DNA from: CAZKTS01 sp964555735
GTDB taxonomy: Bacteria > Actinomycetota > Acidimicrobiia > IMCC26256 > PALSA-555
Length of the DNA: 6,326 nt
Assembly: GCA_964555735.1 (NCBI GenBank)
Contig: CAZKTS010000023.1
Coordinates: 1-6,326 of the forward strand
Direction: 5' to 3'
Program-made: the position numbers and the translations under genes
Part shown: positions 1 through 4,874 of the stretch, piece by piece
Layout: each line of letters opens with the position of its first letter
Position numbering within the stretch: position 1 is the first letter of the stretch
The notes under the pieces: model-generated
The model's input: only the letters and a program-made list of their open reading frames with translations
Databases searched by the model: none
What the model was told of the DNA's origin: nothing

Positions 1-185
1 ACCCGGTACCCGTTCATGCCGGGCAGGAGCACGTCGAGGACGATCGCGTCGTACGAGCCTTCACGGGCACGCCACAAGCCGTCCATGCCGTCGTGCACCG
101 CATCGACGTCGAACCCCTCGGCGGTCAGCCCTTCGGTGATCGCCTCGGCCAGGTGCACTTCGTCTTCCACCACCAGCACGCGCAT
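1..185 (-). CDS. OmpR-type response regulator, N-terminal receiver part (cut by left edge)
   Basis: Partial gene read leftwards; only the first 61 codons lie in the window. The translation begins MRVLVVEDEVHLAEAI and matches the receiver (REC) domain of two-component response regulators. The acidic pocket is Glu7-Asp8, the phospho-acceptor is Asp51 in the strand IVLDVLLPGMNGY, and the LPG-MNG loop follows. The phrase GLWRAREGSYDAIVLD is typical of OmpR/PhoB-family regulators, so a winged-helix DNA-binding domain is expected beyond the edge, but it is not visible. Such proteins are phosphorylated by a membrane histidine kinase and then act as transcription factors; a kinase gene often follows downstream, here off the window. 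I chose ATG at 185. An in-frame GTG at 200 would add five residues (VHNRR), and neither start has a clear Shine-Dalgarno. An inverted repeat 43-60 nt upstream is a possible operator. Family call strong, OmpR subclass probable. Confidence 0.88.
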   Translation of the reverse strand, partial: MRVLVVEDEVHLAEAITEGLTAEGFDVDAVHDGMDGLWRAREGSYDAIVLDVLLPGMNGYR

Positions 186-227
186 GCGTCGATTGTGCAC
201 GGTGGCCTGGGTCCGCGATGGGCGAAC

Positions 228-245
228 CCTGAGAGGCGTCTCAGG
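228..245. promoter_or_regulatory. Inverted repeat upstream of the response regulator gene, possible operator
   Basis: Arms CCTGAGA and TCTCAGG are perfect inverted repeats of 7 bp around a GGCG centre. Beyond them the flanks continue the symmetry with one extra base (AAC on the left, GTT on the right). It lies 43-60 nt upstream of the ATG at 185, a position suited to a transcription factor site, for example autoregulation by the response regulator. OmpR-type regulators usually bind direct repeats, so another regulator, or chance, is possible. There is no T-tract, so it is a poor terminator. Confidence 0.35.
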
Positions 246-273
246 TTGAAACGAGCGCTCCCCTTCCGCTCTT

Positions 274-295
274 GGCGCGGCGCGTGCGCCGCGCC
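274..295. repeat. Perfect GC-only hairpin in the gap between VOC gene and response regulator gene
   Basis: GGCGCGGCGC (274-283) and GCGCCGCGCC (286-295) are perfect 10-bp inverted arms separated by GT. The real RNA loop would be 4 nt after opening the last pair. It is the second of two strong hairpins met by transcripts leaving the VOC gene. No U-run follows on either strand, so a canonical intrinsic terminator is not supported. It could add to a transcriptional block or stabilise a 3' end. Confidence 0.5.
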
Positions 296-318
296 GGGCC
301 GCTCGGGCCACGGCTCGG

Positions 319-341
319 GCGGCGGACGGTACGTCCGCCGC
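319..341 (-). terminator. Terminator-like hairpin after the VOC gene
   Basis: Perfect 10-bp arms GCGGCGGACG (319-328) and CGTCCGCCGC (332-341) enclose a 3-nt loop. The hairpin starts 24 nt past the VOC stop codon in the direction of VOC transcription and is followed 23 nt later by the second GC hairpin. The position suits termination between two co-directional minus-strand genes. There is no U-tract, so this would be a GC-hairpin-only terminator of the kind proposed in actinobacteria, or a 3'-end stabiliser. The structure is visible in the sequence; its function is inferred. Confidence 0.4.
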
Positions 342-365
342 TGATCCTCGCCTCTGGCGCCGGGC

Positions 366-737
366 TTACCTACCGATGAGCTCCCAGAGGTTGCCGGCCG
401 GATCGTTGGCGAAGACGTGCCGGTCGCCATCGAACTCCACGCAGAAGCTCTCGTACCCCGCGGCCTCGAGCCGGGCGACGGTGTCGTCGAGCGCGTCGTC
501 GACCCGGATCGCGGTGTGCGCTCGCGCCGACGCCGTGTGGGACGCGTCGGGCGTGAGGTGGACCTGCGTGCCGTCGTCGGCCTCGAACCAGAACACCTCC
601 GTCATGGCCGCGATGTCCGGCCCGGGCGGAACGGGTCGGTACCCGAGCATCTCGAGCCACCCGGCCTCGGCGTCGGTGCCCGGCACGTCGTCGACCATCT
701 CCGGGACGGTCAGGTTCACGTGATGCAGCGTCGGCAT
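366..737 (-). CDS. Small VOC-superfamily (glyoxalase/dioxygenase fold) protein
   Basis: A 123-residue protein beginning MPTLHHVNLTVPEMVDD and ending GNLWELIGR. The pattern is that of a single-chain VOC fold built of two beta-alpha-beta-beta-beta modules. The first module opens with HHVNLTV (His5/His6) and ends with the strand TQVHLTP (His60). The second opens with AHTAIRV (His74) and ends with NLWEL (Glu119). These are the positions that carry the metal ligands in glyoxalase I, bleomycin-resistance and extradiol dioxygenase relatives, so a divalent-metal enzyme is plausible; the substrate cannot be read from sequence. About 120 residues is the usual length for a stand-alone VOC protein. ATG 737 is chosen because a TACCCT -10 element ends exactly 7 nt upstream, which suggests a leaderless mRNA. 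The gene diverges from the HhH-GPD gene across 30 bp. Fold confident, function open. Confidence 0.88.
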   Translation of the reverse strand: MPTLHHVNLTVPEMVDDVPGTDAEAGWLEMLGYRPVPPGPDIAAMTEVFWFEADDGTQVHLTPDASHTASARAHTAIRVDDALDDTVARLEAAGYESFCVEFDGDRHVFANDPAGNLWELIGR

Positions 738-744
738 GACCGCG

Positions 745-750
745 AGGGTA
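745..750 (-). promoter_or_regulatory. -10 element (TACCCT) for the VOC gene, leaderless
   Basis: Read on the minus strand, TACCCT fits the actinobacterial TANNNT -10 consensus and is separated by 7 nt from ATG 737. That spacing would place the transcription start at or next to the start codon. No recognisable -35 is present and no Shine-Dalgarno precedes the ATG. It overlaps head-to-head with the promoter of the divergent gene, sharing the palindrome TACGCGTA (749-756). Confidence 0.55.
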
Positions 751-754
751 CGCG

Positions 755-760
755 TAACCT
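755..760 (+). promoter_or_regulatory. -10 element (TAACCT) for the HhH-GPD gene, leaderless
   Basis: TAACCT matches TANNNT and lies exactly 7 nt before ATG 768, the same spacing as the mirror-image element for the VOC gene. Transcripts would start at the ATG, in keeping with the absence of a Shine-Dalgarno. No -35 is evident. Only 4 nt (751-754) separate this hexamer from the opposing one, so two polymerases could hardly occupy both. Confidence 0.55.
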
Positions 761-767
761 CCGGGCG

Positions 768-1427
768 ATGCCCGCGACCCCGAGCTCCGCCCGTCTGCCG
801 ATCACCGGCGATGCCGAAGCCGATGCGTTCCTCGCGTCGGATCCGCTCGCCCTCATGATCGGCATGCTCCTCGACCAGCAGGTGCCCATGGAGTGGGCGT
901 TCCTCGGCCCGCGCAACCTGCGTGACCGGCTCGGTGGTCTCGACGCCGCTGCGATCGCTGCGATGCCCGAAGAGGAGTTCGTCGCCGCGTTCACGGCCAA
1001 ACCCGCCCTCCACCGCTTCCCTGGCTCGATGGGCAAGCGCACCCAGGCGCTGTGCCAGGCCCTCGTCGACGACTACGGCGGCGACGCCGAGCGGGTGTGG
1101 TCGGACGCCGCGACCGGCGACGAGCTCTACGCCCGTCTGGTCGCGCTCCCGGGCTTCGGTGTCGACAAGGCGAAGATCTTCATGGCCCTGCTCGCCAAGC
1201 GCTTCGACGTGCGCCCCTCGGGGTGGGAACAGGCCGCGGCGCCCTTCTCCGACGAGGTCCCTCGCTCGGTCGCCGACGTCGACTCGCCCGAGTCGCTCGA
1301 GCAGGTCCGCGAGTGGAAGCGGTCGCAGAAGGCCAAGGCGAAGGCGGCACCCGCCAAGGCCGCGGCGAAGAAGGCCACGAAGAAGACAGCGAAGACGTCG
1401 CCCGCCAAGAAGCGCGCTGGCGCGTAG
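768..1427 (+). CDS. HhH-GPD family protein related to base-excision DNA glycosylases, with Lys/Ala-rich tail
   Basis: A 219-residue protein that resembles the actinobacterial 'HhH-GPD-type base excision DNA repair' family, as I recall it. Visible landmarks are the MLLDQQVPMEWAF helix (33-45, QQ as in AlkA-like enzymes), HRFPGSMGKR (82-91), VW plus acidic segment (110-119), the helix-hairpin-helix LPGFGVDKAKIF (127-138), and KRFDVRPSGW (144-153). Superfamily members flip out and excise damaged bases, so a nuclear DNA-repair-type role is likely, though unproven. The Lys of bifunctional EndoIII-type enzymes is Asp133 here, and no Asp sits at the usual catalytic spacing. There is one cysteine only (C96), so no Fe-S cluster. 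Residues 184-219 form a tail with 12 Lys and 2 Arg amid Ala/Thr/Pro, like histone H1 or actinobacterial HU tails, suggesting nonspecific DNA binding. ATG 768 is preferred over the longer open frame because it follows a -10 element and starts the family homology. Confidence 0.85.
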   Translation: MPATPSSARLPITGDAEADAFLASDPLALMIGMLLDQQVPMEWAFLGPRNLRDRLGGLDAAAIAAMPEEEFVAAFTAKPALHRFPGSMGKRTQALCQALVDDYGGDAERVWSDAATGDELYARLVALPGFGVDKAKIFMALLAKRFDVRPSGWEQAAAPFSDEVPRSVADVDSPESLEQVREWKRSQKAKAKAAPAKAAAKKATKKTAKTSPAKKRAGA

Positions 1428-1430
1428 GTC

Positions 1431-1763
1431 GTGCCGCGCGCCGCGGAAGTGGAGCCACACTCCCAGCCGCGGATCGTGTTCGGCATCCTTGCGGGCACGG
1501 TGTGGGTGCTGGCGGTGTTTGCGTTCATCTCGCTGCTCGCCTTCGAGAACTCGCAGGTCGGACCGCACGACCTGAGCTGCCCGGTGCAAGGACAGGACTC
1601 GGTCTACGCGGACAGCCATTGGTCGTGGTTCCCGCCTGGCGCGGTCTGCGAGTTCGACCACGGTGACGAAGGGCCGTCTTGGTGGCGGGTCGCCGTGATC
1701 GCCGCGCTGCTCGCGGTCCCGGCAGCGGTCGTGGTGCGGCGACGCGGATCGCGGTCACGGTGA
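1431..1763 (+). CDS. Small two-helix membrane protein, unknown function
   Basis: A 110-residue protein starting at GTG, 3 nt after the HhH-GPD stop codon, so it is probably co-transcribed and translationally coupled; no Shine-Dalgarno is seen. A polar N-terminus (1-14) is followed by a hydrophobic segment at about 15-38 and a hydrophilic loop at 39-84. A second hydrophobic segment runs from about 86 to 101, and the C-terminus RRRGSRSR is strongly basic. The positive-inside rule predicts both ends in the cytoplasm and the loop outside. The loop holds two cysteines (C50, C73) that could form a disulfide and the phrase SWFPPGAVCEF, a PPG-x-x-C pattern that I associate loosely with small uncharacterised actinobacterial membrane proteins. 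I do not recognise a named family. Being next to a DNA-repair-type gene does not indicate a shared function. Confidence 0.72.
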   Translation: MPRAAEVEPHSQPRIVFGILAGTVWVLAVFAFISLLAFENSQVGPHDLSCPVQGQDSVYADSHWSWFPPGAVCEFDHGDEGPSWWRVAVIAALLAVPAAVVVRRRGSRSR

Positions 1764-1786
1764 CCCCGGAGCCGGTCGGAGCCGAG

Positions 1787-1792
1787 TAGGCT
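1787..1792 (+). promoter_or_regulatory. Candidate -10 element (TAGGCT) for the DEAD-box helicase gene
   Basis: TAGGCT fits TANNNT and lies 24 nt past the membrane-protein stop codon. A start about 7 nt downstream would put the 5' end near 1800, giving a leader of about 114 nt to the preferred start at 1914. Alternatively it gives an almost leaderless mRNA for the in-frame GTG at 1803. No clear -35. Confidence 0.4.
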
Positions 1793-1799
1793 TGTACTT

Positions 1800-1913
1800 C
1801 CAGTGGGCACCGCCGGTGCCTGCAGGTCGTTCTCAGCTTTCTCCGGAGTGCCCGGGCCACGTCGAGGACGACTCGGTCCCATCGCATCCGTTGCAGAAAG
1901 CGAGCTCTTCCCC
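1800..1913 (+). promoter_or_regulatory. Structured 5' leader of the DEAD-box helicase gene (or N-terminal extension)
   Basis: The segment between the candidate -10 and the preferred GTG can fold extensively. A hairpin GGCACC/GGTGCC (1806-1811 with 1815-1820, loop GCC) extends by a G-C pair and two wobbles to 1803-1823. A long-range stem pairs GTCGTTCTC (1826-1834) with GAGGACGAC (1864-1872), 9 bp with one G-U. It encloses a small stem CCGG (1843-1846 with 1852-1855). A competing hairpin CGAG-GACGA-CTCG (1863-1866 with 1872-1875) uses the same bases as the long stem. The frame is open from GTG 1803, so 37 extra codons are formally possible, but the peptide shows no helicase homology. Pairings are read by eye; energies were not computed. 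Confidence 0.4.
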
Positions 1914-3086
1914 GTGACCACGACCTTCGAGGCGTTGGGCGTCTCTGCGCCCCTCGTCGCAGCGCTGCGCGCCGAGTCCATCGAAGCCCCATTCGCGATC
2001 CAGACCCTCACCATCCAGGACGCGCTCGCCGGCCACGACATCTGCGGCAAGGCGAAGACCGGATCGGGCAAGACGCTCGCGTTCGGCCTGCCCCTGCTCG
2101 ACCGGGTGAGCAAGGCGGAGCCCCGCCGTCCCACCGGCCTCATCCTCGTGCCCACGCGCGAGCTCGCGACGCAGGTCTCCAAGGCCATCGCGCCGCTGGC
2201 CCGAAGCACGGGTCGCAGCGTGCACGCGGTGTACGGCGGCGTCGGCTTCGAGCCCCAGCTCGAGGCCCTGGCGAAGGGCGTCGACATCATCGTCGGCACG
2301 CCGGGCCGCCTCATCGACCTCATGGAGCGCAAGGAGGTGTCCTTCGCGGCGGTGGAGGTCCTCGTGCTGGACGAGGCTGACCGCATGGCCGACATGGGCT
2401 TCATGCCCCAGGTGCAGAAGATCCTCTTCCGCATGGAGGGTGAGCACCAGACCATGTTGTTCTCCGCGACGCTCGACGGCGCGGTGAAGGCGCTCGTCAA
2501 CCGCTACATGAAGGACCCGGTGTTCCACGAGGTCTTGTCGGACGAGCCGACGGTCGAAGAGATGGAGCACCGCTTCTTCTTCGTGCACGAGATGGACAAG
2601 GTGAAGGTCGCCGCCGCCATCGCATCGGGGGCCGACCGCACCCTCATGTTCTGCAACACCACGCGTGCTGCGGACCGCACGGTCTCGAAGCTCAAGCGCG
2701 AAGGCGTGCGCGCCGCCGCGATCCACGGCGACCTGAGCCAGGGCCAGCGCGAGCGGGCGCTGGCCGACTTCACGTCCGGCAAGGTGCCCGTGCTCGTGGC
2801 CACCGACGTCGCCGCCCGCGGCATCCACGTCGACGGCGTCGACATCGTCATCCACTACGACCCGGCCGACGACGACAAGACCTACCTCCACCGCTCGGGC
2901 CGCACCGCCCGCGCCGGGGAGGACGGCGTCGCGGTCACGCTGATGCTCTGGAACGAGGAGAACGCGATCCGCGTCGTGCAGCGGCGCCTCGGGCTGAAGC
3001 TCCCGATCGTCGAGGTGTTCTCGAACGACCCGCGCCTCACCGACCTCAAGTCCTGGGATCCCGCCTCGGAGTCCGTCTCCGCCTGA
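1914..3086 (+). CDS. DEAD-box ATP-dependent RNA helicase (RhlE-like)
   Basis: A 390-residue protein from GTG 1914 with all superfamily-2 DEAD-box motifs in order. The Q motif has Phe5 upstream and FAIQ at 27-30. Motif I is AKTGSGKT (47-54), Ia PTREL (80-84), GG 108-109, Ib TPGR (129-132), II DEAD (153-156), III SAT (184-186), IV LMFCNT (244-249), V ATDVAARGI (296-304) and VI HRSGRTARAG (326-335). It uses ATP to open short RNA duplexes and remodel ribonucleoprotein, usually in ribosome assembly or RNA decay in the cytoplasm. The two RecA-like domains are essentially the whole protein. The C-terminus is short and lacks the basic or RNA-binding tail of CsdA/DbpA/RhlE types, so target specificity is unclear. 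The start at 1914 (VTTTFEALGV) matches where family homology begins; GTG 1803 would add 37 unconserved-looking residues. Transcribed from its own promoter after the membrane protein gene. Confidence 0.95.
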   Translation: MTTTFEALGVSAPLVAALRAESIEAPFAIQTLTIQDALAGHDICGKAKTGSGKTLAFGLPLLDRVSKAEPRRPTGLILVPTRELATQVSKAIAPLARSTGRSVHAVYGGVGFEPQLEALAKGVDIIVGTPGRLIDLMERKEVSFAAVEVLVLDEADRMADMGFMPQVQKILFRMEGEHQTMLFSATLDGAVKALVNRYMKDPVFHEVLSDEPTVEEMEHRFFFVHEMDKVKVAAAIASGADRTLMFCNTTRAADRTVSKLKREGVRAAAIHGDLSQGQRERALADFTSGKVPVLVATDVAARGIHVDGVDIVIHYDPADDDKTYLHRSGRTARAGEDGVAVTLMLWNEENAIRVVQRRLGLKLPIVEVFSNDPRLTDLKSWDPASESVSA

Positions 3087-3130
3087 CCACGGCGCGGCCA
3101 ATCGACTTCGGGCCCGACGGGGTCCACAGG

Positions 3131-3136
3131 TAGCCT
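3131..3136 (+). promoter_or_regulatory. -10 element (TAGCCT) for the aminotransferase gene, leaderless
   Basis: TAGCCT matches TANNNT and is separated by exactly 7 nt (CACCTCC) from ATG 3144. That spacer is pyrimidine-rich and cannot act as a Shine-Dalgarno, so leaderless translation is the simplest reading. It lies in the 57-bp gap after the helicase, where no terminator hairpin is evident. Confidence 0.58.
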
Positions 3137-3143
3137 CACCTCC

Positions 3144-4352
3144 ATGGCCCGCGTCTCGGAGCGCATCCGCGTCTCACGCAAGGTCGGCGCGATCTCGGAG
3201 TCTGCGACCCTCGCGGTCGATGCCCGGGCGAAGGCGCTGCAGGCGGCAGGCGAGCAGGTCATCGGCTTCGGTGCCGGCGAACCGGACTTCCCGACGCCCG
3301 CACCGATCGTCGAGGCTGCCGTCGCCGCGTGTCAGGACCCGGTCAACCACCGTTACACGCCCGCGGCAGGCCTTCCCGCGCTCCGGAGCGCGATCGCCGA
3401 CAAGACGATGCGCGACTCGGGGTACGAGTGCGAGGCCGCGCAGGTGCTCGTCACCAACGGCGGCAAGCAGGCCGTCTACAACGCGTTCCAGGCACTGCTC
3501 GACCCCGGCGACGAAGTGCTGCTGCCGGCGCCGTACTGGACCACCTATCCCGAGTCGATCGCGCTCGCCGACGGTGTGCCCGTCGTGCTCCCGACCACCG
3601 AGGCCTCGGGCTTCCGCGTCACGGTGGAGCAGCTCGACGCCGCGGTCACCGAGCAGACGAAGGCGTTGCTCTTCGTCTCGCCGAGCAACCCCACCGGCGC
3701 GGTGTACACGCCGGCCGAGACCGAGGCGATCGGGCGGTGGGCCGTCGAGCGAGGGATCTGGGTGGTCACCGACGAGATCTACGAGCACCTCACGTTCGGC
3801 GCCCACACGTTCTCGTCGATGCCCGCGCTCGTGCCGGAGCTCGCGGACACCTGCATCGTCGTCAACGGCGTCGCGAAGACCTACGCGATGACCGGCTGGC
3901 GGGTCGGCTGGATGATCGCCCCACTCGACATCACCTCCGCCGCACTCAACCTGCAGTCGCACGCGACGTCCAACGTCGCCAACGTCTCCCAGCGCGCCGC
4001 GCTCGCCGCGGTCACGGGCGACCTGTCGGCGGTCGCCGAGATGCGGACCGCCTTCGAGCGACGCGGGCGGACGATGCACGGGATGCTCTCGGCGATCCCG
4101 GGCGTCACCTGCATGGAGCCCGAGGGCGCGTTCTACTGCTTCCCGTCGTTCGAGGGGGTCCTCGGACGGGATCTGGGCGGACGGGTCCCCACCACGACCG
4201 TCGAGCTCGCGGAGCTCGTGCTCGACGAGGTCAAGGTCGCGTTCGTCCCGGGCGAAGCGTTCGGCGCACCGGGCTACGCGCGGCTGTCCTTCGCCCTCGG
4301 CGACGACGACCTCGTCGAGGGGATCGAGCGGATCGGGAAGCTGCTCTCGTGA
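3144..4352 (+). CDS. Class I PLP-dependent aminotransferase, aspartate (or aspartate/prephenate) type
   Basis: A 402-residue fold-type I aminotransferase, normal length for the bacterial Ib/1-beta aspartate aminotransferases. It moves amino groups between aspartate or glutamate and 2-oxo acids in the cytoplasm; some relatives transaminate prephenate to arogenate. Landmarks are substrate-loop GFGAGEPDFPTP (41-52), RYTPAAGLPALR (70-81), TNGGKQA (104-110) and PYWTTY (130-135). SNPTG (181-185) carries Asn182 against the PLP ring, and TDEIYEHL (209-216) carries Asp210 to the pyridine nitrogen and Tyr213 to the O3'. VAKTYAMTGWRVGW has the Schiff-base Lys245 and Arg253 on the phosphate. YARLSFA has Arg380 for the alpha-carboxylate. 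Lys108 corresponds to the residue recognising the side-chain carboxylate in the Thermus enzyme, favouring acidic substrates. ATG 3144 follows a -10 element at leaderless spacing. Its stop overlaps the next gene. Aspartate versus prephenate specificity cannot be settled here. Confidence 0.93.
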   Translation: MARVSERIRVSRKVGAISESATLAVDARAKALQAAGEQVIGFGAGEPDFPTPAPIVEAAVAACQDPVNHRYTPAAGLPALRSAIADKTMRDSGYECEAAQVLVTNGGKQAVYNAFQALLDPGDEVLLPAPYWTTYPESIALADGVPVVLPTTEASGFRVTVEQLDAAVTEQTKALLFVSPSNPTGAVYTPAETEAIGRWAVERGIWVVTDEIYEHLTFGAHTFSSMPALVPELADTCIVVNGVAKTYAMTGWRVGWMIAPLDITSAALNLQSHATSNVANVSQRAALAAVTGDLSAVAEMRTAFERRGRTMHGMLSAIPGVTCMEPEGAFYCFPSFEGVLGRDLGGRVPTTTVELAELVLDEVKVAFVPGEAFGAPGYARLSFALGDDDLVEGIERIGKLLS

Positions 4353-4828
4353 TGCGGGCATGCCGCCGGTCGGTGACCGTGGTGGTCGTTGCGACGGTCC
4401 TCGGCGCCGCGCTCGTGTCGAGCGCCGGCGCCGCACCGGTGAAGAAGGCATGTGCGCTCGTGAAGCCGGCCGAGATCGCCGCCCAGTTCCCCGGCGCCGA
4501 GGTCGTCAAGGGTGAGAAGCCAGCCGGCCCGCCCGGTGCGTCGACGTGCAAGTACGACATCGGCACCGACGGCTCGAAGGCCGTCGCGATCTTCCTCCAG
4601 CGCGGTGCCGACGCGAAGGCCGGCTACGCGAACGCGAAGCAGCTCTCCGACGACGCCGTCTCGGTCACGGGCCTCGGCAAGAAGGCCTTCGTCTCCGGCG
4701 ACGTGGTGTGGGTGCTGAAGGGCTCGACGCTCTTCTACGTCCAGGGGCTGTTCTTCGGTCCCAACGCCCCGGCCGACCCGATCCCGGGCCTCACCGCGCT
4801 GGCTCAGGCCGCGTACGAGCGCGTCTGA
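4352..4828 (+). CDS. Small exported protein with two cysteines, DUF3558-like in outline, unknown function
   Basis: A 158-residue protein. The N-terminus MRACRRSVTVVVVATVLGAA has a basic n-region and hydrophobic core, then VSSAGA-AP offers a signal-peptidase I site near residue 27. No lipobox cysteine is at the cleavage point, so a soluble secreted form is expected. The mature part begins KKACALVKPAEIAAQFPGAEV and later has STCKYDI. The spacing of Cys34 and Cys66, with the 'C-x-L-x-x-x-x-EI-x-x-x-F' opening, recalls actinobacterial DUF3558-type exported proteins, and a disulfide is likely. ATG 4352 shares one base with the aminotransferase stop (TGATG). A GTG at 4349 is equally possible, adding one residue and overlapping by 4 nt, and GGGAAG at 4335-4340 lies 8 nt before it. 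Tight overlap implies one mRNA with the aminotransferase, although no functional link is evident. Gene certain, family tentative. Confidence 0.82.
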   Translation: MRACRRSVTVVVVATVLGAALVSSAGAAPVKKACALVKPAEIAAQFPGAEVVKGEKPAGPPGASTCKYDIGTDGSKAVAIFLQRGADAKAGYANAKQLSDDAVSVTGLGKKAFVSGDVVWVLKGSTLFYVQGLFFGPNAPADPIPGLTALAQAAYERV

Positions 4829-4862
4829 GCGGAACGAACCGGGCCACGGGCACCTCGGCGGG

Positions 4863-4868
4863 TACCCT
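4863..4868 (+). promoter_or_regulatory. -10 element (TACCCT) for serA, leaderless
   Basis: TACCCT fits TANNNT and is 6 nt upstream of GTG 4875, so transcription would begin at or within a base of the start codon. No Shine-Dalgarno precedes the GTG and no -35 is recognisable. It lies in a 46-bp gap after the exported-protein gene, which shows no terminator hairpin, so read-through from the aminotransferase promoter is also possible. Confidence 0.52.
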
Positions 4869-4874
4869 CGACTC

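Noticed and set aside
417..767. Upstream extension of the HhH-GPD frame by 117 codons
   Set aside because: It runs antisense to the VOC gene with no homology. Family similarity begins at ATG 768, directly after a -10 element.
366..1661. 431-codon minus-strand open frame covering the VOC gene and the antisense of the HhH-GPD gene as one fusion protein
   Set aside because: Only its last 123 codons encode a recognisable domain. The rest is Arg/Gly/Ala-rich low-complexity shadow antisense to a well-supported gene, and a promoter sits exactly at the VOC ATG.
1803..1913. Helicase start at GTG 1803
   Set aside because: The added 37 residues lack helicase similarity and the region folds as RNA. It is not excluded, and is kept as an alternative in the leader entry.
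1833..3101. 422-codon minus-strand open frame antisense to the helicase
   Set aside because: His/Arg/Asp/Val-rich composition typical of a GC-rich antisense shadow. The plus strand carries every DEAD-box motif.
3087..3143. Terminator between helicase and aminotransferase
   Set aside because: The GC-rich gap shows no convincing paired arms and no T-run.
3329..4351. Plus-strand frame upstream of the exported protein, making it a 499-residue protein
   Set aside because: The first 341 codons are an out-of-frame reading of the aminotransferase. A signal peptide starts cleanly at 4349/4352.
3174..4451. 425-codon minus-strand open frame antisense to the aminotransferase
   Set aside because: No domain is recognisable, composition is shadow-like, and the plus-strand enzyme is intact.
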